This document shows positions 57,363 through 64,000 of a stretch of 64,000 nucleotides of DNA, piece after piece. Within the stretch, counting starts at the first letter, position 1. Each line of letters begins with the position of its first letter. A program made the translations under genes and the position numbers. This DNA is from Globodera rostochiensis (lineage: Eukaryota > Nematoda > Chromadorea > Rhabditida > Heteroderidae). The stretch covers positions 4,182,124 through 4,246,123 of the forward strand of contig JAEVLN010000007.1 of the NCBI GenBank assembly GCA_018350325.1, written 5' to 3'. A model generated the notes under the pieces. It was not told the DNA's origin. It worked only from the letters and a program-made list of their open reading frames with translations, and ran no database searches.

Positions 57363-58835
57363 CTACCTGAACACAACCGCGATTTTTGTATTTGTGTGAT
57401 TATGAGACCCTCCCCCCCAGCGTTCATGCATGCAGCACGCATTTGCATGCCCGCCTGCTATAAAAGCGAGTTGTATAATCAGATGCCCACAATCATTGAC
57501 AGCCGATTGGTAATGCCGCTCTTTTGCTCCATGGACGTTGTCGGCTGGCAACTTACCTGCCAAGCTCCTTCGGATGGGATCCATGAGTCCCAATTTTTCC
57601 ATCATCTCAATTCCGAGCAAGTTCTTTGATCCTTTCTTGGATACAAAGAAGCGTCCAGTTTGTGTCCGTCCTCCAATCGAGAATGTCGCCAGACCTTTAC
57701 CAAGAAAGGTGCGAGTGGATCCGTCAGGGTATTTGGCTCGTTCATTGCAACGGCTCACCCGCGGAGATCCGATTCGTCGATGTGCTTCCTCGCAGAGCAC
57801 TGTACTTTCAGTGCCCGAATCGATCACAAAATCCACGTTCTTCCCATTCATTTCAATCGGGATCTCGATCAGACGGTGTTTCTGGTTGACCGAATTGACC
57901 AGAAAAACTCCTCCCAGCCTAACTGAGTTGGCTGCCTTCTCTTCCCTTATCCCATTTCCATTCTTCTTCAGCCAGGCCTGATGTGGCGCACACATTCTTT
58001 CCACGTGCCCTGTCGTTTTGCATTTACGGCAAACCGTTTTGATGTGACGGCACCGCCTGCATGAATGTTCACTGCCGCAGCGCCAACAATTGTTTTGCGA
58101 TCGGCTCCACTGGCTTTTCCTCGATGAGTTGCTTCCACTGGAAGAATTCTCCGTGTTCTTCCGCTTTCTCTGCGGTTTCGATTTGACCGCTAACACGTTT
58201 CGCACAACGGACGGCTGTTCGATGGCCTTGGCTTCGGCGATGGTTGACAAATACATCTTGAGGTCATCAACAATGCCCTCGTATTTGACCTTGTCGCCAT
58301 CCGCTGCCAACTTAGCCAGAATTCGCGATCGAAGAGCGGCGTCACTCGGTGATTTCAACGCTATCAACAGCATCAAGCTATTGAATTGCTCCTCCTCCAA
58401 CTTCTTAAAAGTGCTAAAGTCCTCGTCGTCCTGCTTCCTTGCGCGGAGGCACTCATATCGGTCAATCCAAACAGACTGAGGTTTGCCAAACAAACCGTTG
58501 AGCTGCTCCATTGTCTGCGCAAAAGTGAATTCCGTGACCTTCTTCGGCAGGCAGGACTTGCTGTATTCCGCATACGCGTCCTCGCCCAACTTGGTCATCA
58601 GCAACTTGACTTTCAGCTCGTCTGAAAGGTTCGGTGCAGAACAGTCCACTGCAAAGTTGAATCGGTCGAGCCAATCCTCAACTTTCCTTCCCCGCTGCTC
58701 GCTGAGCTCAAAACATTCAATGTTTGGTAGCGACGGCAGCGGAGGTGTGATGAGTGCAGGATTTTGCTGTTGGTTTGTCAACAGTTGTTGAAGGACTTGC
58801 GTCAGTTGCTGGATAACTGCTTCTGTCATCTCCAA
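57363..58835 (-). mobile_element. retrotransposon gag-aspartic protease ORF, lacking reverse transcriptase
   Basis: 490 codons. Gln-rich N-terminus, a gag-like helical region (residues about 40-210, WLDRFNFAV, LLMTKLGEDAYAEY), a basic linker, Cys/His zinc knuckles at about 250-282 (CWRCGSEHSCRRC, CRKCKTTGHVERMC) and a retropepsin-type protease with DSGTESTV at about 339-346 and LLGIEMM further on. Frame content becomes doubtful after about position 57555, where LAG is followed by a perfect GTAAGT donor on the minus strand. No reverse transcriptase, integrase or paired LTRs are visible, so it is a truncated LTR element or a captured gag-pro gene. Confidence 0.75.
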
Positions 58836-59430
58836 TTTGTCGAATATAAAACCACACCAAGTGGACTTTCTTCCCCCCTGGGGAGTACTCGTTTTATATG
58901 TCGTTCACCACTTTTTGTTAGCAGCACCTAGCTTACTAACTAGTGGGTTGCGCGTGGATGAACTGTTTTGTGTCGCCTGGACAGCAAAGCAGTAGCGCGA
59001 TGATTTCCTTTGCAAGTGCTTCAAGCTGCTTGCTAAGAACGGACAATAGTGGTAGCGCCAAGATTTCCACCAATTTCACAAAATCCGAAGTTGTGCGGTT
59101 GTGCTGTTGTTCTCTTCCTGGAACAACCAAAACGATTGGACACAACCCACAATTTGATTTGCAGTTCGTATGCAGCACGGGCGTCGCCAATTGTTACGAC
59201 CCCAAGTCCGAAGTAAATAGAGAATATTTATTCGGAGAGAAATGGAGGGGTCAAACAAGGATGGGAATCAAATATATTGATTGGGTCAAGTGGGAATGCA
59301 ACGAAATGTGGGGAATGATAGGAAGTGAATGAGGAAGGGTCAAGGGCGGGTATTTATGGACGTAAATGGGTGTGACAATCAATAGGGACCAATTGGGGAT
59401 TGGGTCATCTGAGTACCGACCGAACATTTA
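58836..59430. other. leader or LTR-like region upstream of the gag-pro ORF
   Basis: Non-coding. The stretch from TGTTACGACCCCAAG (about 59193) to about 59425 could be a solo 5' LTR remnant, but no second copy exists in the window. Confidence 0.35.
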
Positions 59431-60835
59431 GTATTTTCAGAAAATTAATGGAGGCAATGGAAAATAAGTCGACATATTTTTTGTTTGCTAATAAAATTGA
59501 ATATTTGACATAATTGTAAAAAAATCACGATTACAATGCAAATTTTGTGTTGAAATTTCACAGTTTTTTAATATTTTCAGAAAATTAATGGAGGCAATGG
59601 GAAATAAGTCGACATATTTTTTGTTTGCTAATAAAATTGAATATTTGACATAATTGTAAAAAAATCACGATTACAATGCAAATTTTGTGTTGAAATTTCA
59701 CAGTTTTTTAGTATTTTCAGAAAATTAATGGAGGCAATGGGAAATAAGTCGACATATTTTTTGTTTGCTAATAAAATTGAATATTTGACATAATTGTAAA
59801 AAAATCACGATTACAATGCAAATTTTGTGTTGAAATTTTACAGTTTTTTAGTATTTTCAGAAAATTAATGGAGGCAATGGGAAATAAGTCGACATATTTT
59901 TTGTTTGCTAATAAAATTGAATATTTGACATAATTGTAAAAAAATCACGATTACAATGCAAATTTTGTGTTGAAATTTTACAGTTTTTAGTATTTTCAGA
60001 AAATTAATGGAGGCAATGGGAAATAAGCCGACATATTTTTTGTTTGCTAATAAAATTGAATATTTGACATAATTGTAAAAAAATCACGATTACAATGCAA
60101 ATTTTGTGTTGAAATTTTACAGTTTTTTAGTATTTTCAGAAAATTAATGGAGGCAATGGGAAATAAGTCGACATATTTTTTGTTTGCTAATAAAATTGAA
60201 TATTTGACATAATTGTAAAAAAATCACGATTACAATGCAAATTTTGTGTTGAAATTTCACAGTTATTTAGTATTTTCAGAAAATTAATGGAGGCAATGGG
60301 AAATAAGTCGACATATTTTTTGTTTGCTAATAAAATTGAATATTTGACATAATTGTAAAAAAATCACGATTACAATGCAAATTTTGTGTTGAAATTTCAC
60401 AGTTTTTTAATATTTTCAGAAAATTAATGGAGGCAATGGGAAATAAGTCGACATATTTTTGTTTGCTAATAAAATTGAATATTTGACATAATTGTAAAAA
60501 AATCACGATTACAATGCAAATTTTGTGTTGAAATTTTACAGTTTTTTAGTATTTTCAGAAAATTAATGGAGGCAATGGGAAATAAGTCGACATATTTTTT
60601 GTTTGCTAATAAAATTGAATATTTGACATAATTGTAAAAAAATCACGATTACAATGCAAATTTTGTGTTGAAATTTTACAGTTTTTTAGTATTTTCAGAA
60701 AATTAATGGAGGCAATGGGAAATAAGTCGACATATTTTTTGTTTGCTAATAAAATTGAATATTTGACATAATTGTAAAAAAATCACGATTACAATGCAAA
60801 TTTTGTGTTGAAATTTCACAGTTATTTAGTATTTT
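59431..60835. repeat. 140-bp satellite, left block, about 10 copies
   Basis: The unit begins GTATTTTCAGAAAATTAATG and contains GGAGGCAATGGGAAATAAGT; period 140 (some 139). It is AT-rich and nearly invariant. The block stops inside a unit after TTTAGTATTTT, where the bacterial sequence begins. Confidence 0.96.
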
Positions 60836-61099
60836 GCCTAGCTCAAAACCGAAATTATTTAAAGCAAACTCAAAATAAGTACTACCACAAAATTGTGGCT
60901 TACCAAAGAAATTGCCCTTTTGCACCTTCCCTTGAAGGTTAAATTCTTCTAAAGACTTCCAAGGATTCCGAAAAGAGGCACTACTTACCCCAAGTTTTAC
61001 ACCAAGCCTAGACCTAAAGTCATCTTTTTCTGCATAAGCTGTATGCATAGTGCATATCAAAATACGCATTAATAATCCTTTGTTTATTTTAAACCGCAT
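60836..61099 (-). pseudogene. truncated outer-membrane beta-barrel protein gene
   Basis: 88 codons from the start MRFKINKGLLMRILICTMHT are collinear with the N-terminus of the complete gene at 61433-62242 (same signal peptide, LGVSSASF, KSLEEFNLQG, FFGKPQFCGSTYFE). At 60836 the coding sequence stops and satellite DNA continues; the open frame reading on to 60746 is chimeric. About 180 C-terminal residues are missing. The upstream region is also duplicated between the two genes. Confidence 0.85.
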
Positions 61100-61432
61100 T
61101 ATTTTTCAGTTGTTTAATTTATATAATAATCTACTTATGGGCTAGTTAATAGCTGGACAGACCTAACAATAGCTGATTAGCGACTTGGACCTAAGTGAAA
61201 CAGCATCGTACCTAAAAAAATTACTCCCTGCGTATGCCTAGGTCATGGTTGCCTGCTTATTAGGTTACTGTGGCCTTGTTTGTGTTTTTAATTTAATACA
61301 ACAATATATAAAAATAGTTATGAGATTGTATGATTGCTATAAAATACGTGCTGTAATTGGTTATAAGGAAAGGTCTTGTAGAAATGTGGGTTAGGTAGCG
61401 CATGTTATAGACCTATGCTGCTATTGCCCCAC

Positions 61433-62242
61433 CTAATAACCCCACCTAAAACTGTAACCTATGGTAAGCGTAAAATAGTAGTTTTTCATAAGGCTATCAT
61501 CACACTTATCACTGTTAAGTTCCTGATAGGCACTGAGTGTATCCATTATAGAACCAATTGAGGTATTCATTATAGAACCAATTGAGGAAGCTCTGCTAAA
61601 AGTTTGACGTAATATACCATTGATGCCGATTCCCCCCCTTGCATCTAGCGACAATCCACAAGCCCATTCATAGCCTGTACCTAGGAAAATCCCCCCATTT
61701 CCTCCCTGCAAAAGCCTTTTTATAGGATTAGGACAATCTATTTTCTTTTCCGAAGTACCATACCCTTTGACCATCCAACTCGTTTTAGGTATTATATCTA
61801 TAGAGATACCAATAGCTATTTTCCATATACCTTGATCCACTTTCCAACCCAATGGATAGATACAGAGCCCTAATGGCATTGATATCGTATGCTGTATGAT
61901 TTTTAAATAAGCGGATTGCGTGCCTGACTGCTTGGTTACCTTTAAAATATCTCCCTGAGTCAAATAACCTATGCCTATCTCACAACCGAAATATTTATTA
62001 TAATTAGCCTCAAAATAAGTGCTACCACAAAATTTTGGCTTACCAAAGAAATCGCCCTTTTGCACCTCCCCTTGAAGGTTGAATTCTTCTAAAGACTTCC
62101 GAGGATTCCAAAAAGAGGCGCTACTTACGCCAAGTTTTGCACCAAGCCTACACATCATACCGCCATCTTTTTCTGCATAAGCTGTATGCATAGTGCATAC
62201 CAAAATATGCATTAATAATCCTTTGTTTATTTTAAACCGCAT
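61433..62242 (-). CDS. outer-membrane beta-barrel protein, Bacteroidetes type
   Basis: 269 residues. Signal peptide MRFKINKGLLMHILVCTMHT with cleavage probably after AYA. The mature part has alternating-residue beta strands (AKLGVSSASFW, FGCEIGIGYLT, WKIAIGISIDII, CGLSLDARGGIGI) and ends YYFTLTIGYSFRWGY, an aromatic C-terminus typical of barrels recognised by the BAM machinery. It resembles small porin/PorT-like barrels of endosymbionts. No Shine-Dalgarno site is seen, usual in Bacteroidetes. The frame is intact, but it is unlikely to be expressed inside a nematode satellite. Confidence 0.72.
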   Translation of the reverse strand: MRFKINKGLLMHILVCTMHTAYAEKDGGMMCRLGAKLGVSSASFWNPRKSLEEFNLQGEVQKGDFFGKPKFCGSTYFEANYNKYFGCEIGIGYLTQGDILKVTKQSGTQSAYLKIIQHTISMPLGLCIYPLGWKVDQGIWKIAIGISIDIIPKTSWMVKGYGTSEKKIDCPNPIKRLLQGGNGGIFLGTGYEWACGLSLDARGGIGINGILRQTFSRASSIGSIMNTSIGSIMDTLSAYQELNSDKCDDSLMKNYYFTLTIGYSFRWGY

Positions 62243-62571
62243 TATTTTTCAGTTGTTTAAGTTATATAGTAATCTCTACTATGGGCTACTTATAATAGAG
62301 GAATAAGCGCACAAATAACATTAGTAGTTTGGGTCTAATATATGATATAATCGTATATAAAAATATTACTTTTTGCTTAGTTCTAGGTCACTGCTGCGTT
62401 CTTTGCACACGATTGATTAATATGCATGAAGGCTGTGTAGGCATGTTACAGATAACTTTTAAGATAAAAGTAACGATTTGGTCAAGGTAATCCTGTTATT
62501 GGCTTATTCAATGTTACCAGTGATACGATTTCTAAAATACTGCAGAAAACGCACCACGATAAAGAATTAAA

Positions 62572-62658
62572 ACAATTCTGTTTAAAGCAAATAAGGAAAT
62601 AGTTCCTTAGAGCCCCCGAAGGGGATGACTTCTATTTCCGCGCTTTAAACAGAAATTT
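62572..62658. other. long imperfect stem-loop in the bacterial insert
   Basis: AATTCTGTTTAAAGC near 62572 pairs with GCTTTAAACAGAAATT near 62641, with inner pairing GGAAATAG/CTATTTCC and CCCCCGAAGGGG at the tip. It could be a terminator, a small structured RNA or an insertion-sequence end. Confidence 0.55.
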
Positions 62659-62699
62659 TGAAGTTTTTTTTGCTGTATTGCTTGATTTTTTGGCTAAAA

Positions 62700-62996
62700 A
62701 AAATTCTTTATCCTTGAAAGATCTAAAAAAACGCATCTTTTCAACCTTCCAATTGAATAACAAAACTCGGCATGGCTTTCTGGATCTGTGCAGCTGTGGG
62801 TAAGTTGGGTTAATGTATTTGCTAATGTCTTATACTGGTTGTGGAAGGGTTCCGCATTACCCGTTAATACCAGGGCTGAATGGATACCAATTTGAGGCGC
62901 CTAGAATGTCTGTGTGAAACGTCTCTAAGAGTGATGTAATGGATTTATATTTTCAAGGAAGCATTTCCCTCATTGTCATTTAGCGATGATAAAACG
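62700..62996. other. bacterial intergenic or decayed DNA
   Basis: No intact ORF. It contains AAAATTCTTTATCCTTG, partly complementary to CACGATAAAGAATT at 62557, extending the inverted structure. Possibly a decayed insertion sequence. Confidence 0.35.
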
Positions 62997-63479
62997 TTAG
63001 TCAGGGCTATGTTCTATATAATGGAGCATGGTTGCGCCACCGGAAAGTAGATCTAGTCGGTATGCTTCCACCCAATTGACCCATATATAGGCGGTATGTT
63101 CCTTATTTAAGGTAATAGCGCCATCGATTAATGCATCGGGAGCTATTTCTGTCTTAAAAAGATGCAAGATTAAGTCTTGCTTTGGAGACCTTCGAACATA
63201 GAAAGTTTTAAGGAAATCTATTTTCTCCTCCTCAATCAAGATTCCCGTTTCTTCTCTAACCTCTCTGATTATAGCTTGCGTAAGTGTCTCTCCCGCTTCC
63301 ACTTTTCCACCAGGCATACTCCATTTGTCGCCTTCAGGAGCTATGGACACTCTTTTTAGTAGTAAAAATTTGTCCTCATAGAAGATATGGCAAACCACTA
63401 CTTCTGAAAATGGGTGGAATTCCTCTATTAGCGTAGGAGAAAATGCAAACATCCCTCCGTCAAAAGGTATTATAGCCAT
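62997..63479 (-). CDS. Nudix hydrolase
   Basis: 160 residues. The Nudix box GGKVEAGETLTQAIIREVREE followed by TGI (residues about 57-79) contains every consensus position GX5EX7REUXEEXGU, including the Glu residues that bind the metal. Preceding strands VVVCHIFYEDKFLLLKR and W-x-MPGG fit the fold. Family members hydrolyse nucleoside diphosphates linked to another moiety (for example oxidised dNTPs); the substrate cannot be predicted. Single exon, intact, on the same strand as the barrel genes. Confidence 0.88.
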   Translation of the reverse strand: MAIIPFDGGMFAFSPTLIEEFHPFSEVVVCHIFYEDKFLLLKRVSIAPEGDKWSMPGGKVEAGETLTQAIIREVREETGILIEEEKIDFLKTFYVRRSPKQDLILHLFKTEIAPDALIDGAITLNKEHTAYIWVNWVEAYRLDLLSGGATMLHYIEHSPD

Positions 63480-63650
63480 CGATGCTTAAAAATTTAACAA
63501 GTGTTAGCGCAAATAGGACCCAATTTTATTTTTAGGGTTGCTGCTACCGTATACCAAGGTAACTACTTTATGCCAAATTAATTAGCAAATTTCTGGATGG
63601 TAAATTTTGTAAAGCGTATTTTTTGTCGTATGGGCATTCAAGGAGGTTGG

Positions 63651-64000
63651 TTTTAATGGAGGCAATGGGAAATAAGTCGACATATTTTTTGTTTGCTAAT
63701 AAAATTGAATATTTGACATAATTGTAAAAAAATCACGATTACAATGCAAATTTTGTGTTGAAATTTTACAGTTTTTTAGTATTTTCAGAAAATTAATGGA
63801 GGCAATGGGAAATAAGTCGACATATTTTTTGTTTGCTAATAAAATTGAATATTTGACATAATTGTAAAAAAATCACGATTACAATGCAAATTTTGTGTTG
63901 AAATTTTACAGTTTTTTAGTATTTTCAGAAAATTAATGGAGGCAATGGGAAATAAGTCGACATATTTTTTGTTTGCTAATAAAATTGAATATTTGACATA
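63651..64000. repeat. 140-bp satellite, right block
   Basis: The same unit and orientation as 59431-60835 resumes mid-unit at TAATGGAGGCAATGGG and continues to the window edge (about 2.5 copies). Confidence 0.95.

Larger units (their letters stand above)
60836..63650. other. 2.8-kb bacterial insertion (endosymbiont-like)
   Basis: It carries three intron-less minus-strand genes of bacterial type with no nematode features. Both ends abut the 140-bp satellite. The left junction follows GTATTTT and the right junction resumes at TTAATGGAGG, so about 8 bp of a satellite unit are missing and there is no target duplication, as in end-joining repair. Cardinium, a known cyst-nematode symbiont in Bacteroidetes, is the likeliest donor (inference from gene types). 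Confidence 0.8.

Noticed and set aside
59193..59425. LTR of the gag-pro element
   Set aside because: Starts TG and lies on the expected side, but there is no second copy, primer-binding site or target duplication.
60836..63650. Simple contamination by bacterial reads
   Set aside because: Satellite of identical unit and orientation borders both sides within the same sequence; an assembly join remains possible and is stated as the refuting test.

Overview
This is eukaryotic DNA, almost certainly from a nematode and most likely a plant-parasitic cyst nematode (Heteroderidae). The genes have short introns with TTTCAG-type acceptors. There is an ET-module gene, an F-box-like domain of the type expanded in Globodera/Heterodera (recalled from family knowledge, not searched), a ZP exon, and very many satellites and small transposons. 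The exception is 60.84-63.65 kb, a block of intron-less, AT-rich bacterial genes: a truncated and a complete outer-membrane beta-barrel protein and a Nudix hydrolase. They look like Bacteroidetes endosymbiont genes (Cardinium-like is my inference). Nematode 140-bp satellite lies on both sides.

Layout. 0-5.3 kb: 538-bp satellite. 5.4-8 kb: Mutator-like element and a foldback MITE. 8-10.4 kb: first of four copies of a segment carrying an intact LITAF-like gene (others at 26, 32 and 43 kb). 10.6-11.9 kb: unresolved cysteine-rich exons. 12-13 kb: tiny hAT-like elements. 13.35-15.6 kb: two-ET-module surface protein. 17.16-24.24 kb: one 7.1-kb terminal-inverted-repeat element with an 8-bp target duplication, filled by a 15-bp minisatellite. 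24.6-25.7 kb: type I membrane protein, whose paralogue lies at 48.2-49.6 kb on the other strand. 27.9-30.3 kb: death-domain plus SEFIR adaptor. 31-32 kb: minisatellites. 33.5-42.6 kb: three paralogous secreted cysteine-rich genes, interleaved with minisatellites and hAT-like insertions. 44.3-47.3 kb: PSMD5-type proteasome chaperone lacking its N-terminal part. 50.3-52.1 kb: SH2 protein with an F-box-like C-terminal region. 53.9-59.4 kb: gene fragments, tRNA-derived SINEs and a gag-protease retroelement ORF. 59.4-64 kb: 140-bp satellite interrupted by the bacterial block.

The genes do not form one pathway. Six multi-exon models (ET-module, two type I proteins, DD-SEFIR, PSMD5, SH2) close with consistent intron phases and canonical sites (plus one GC-AG intron), so these are well supported. 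The recurring theme is short sequence units that multiply inside introns and inside small transposons.
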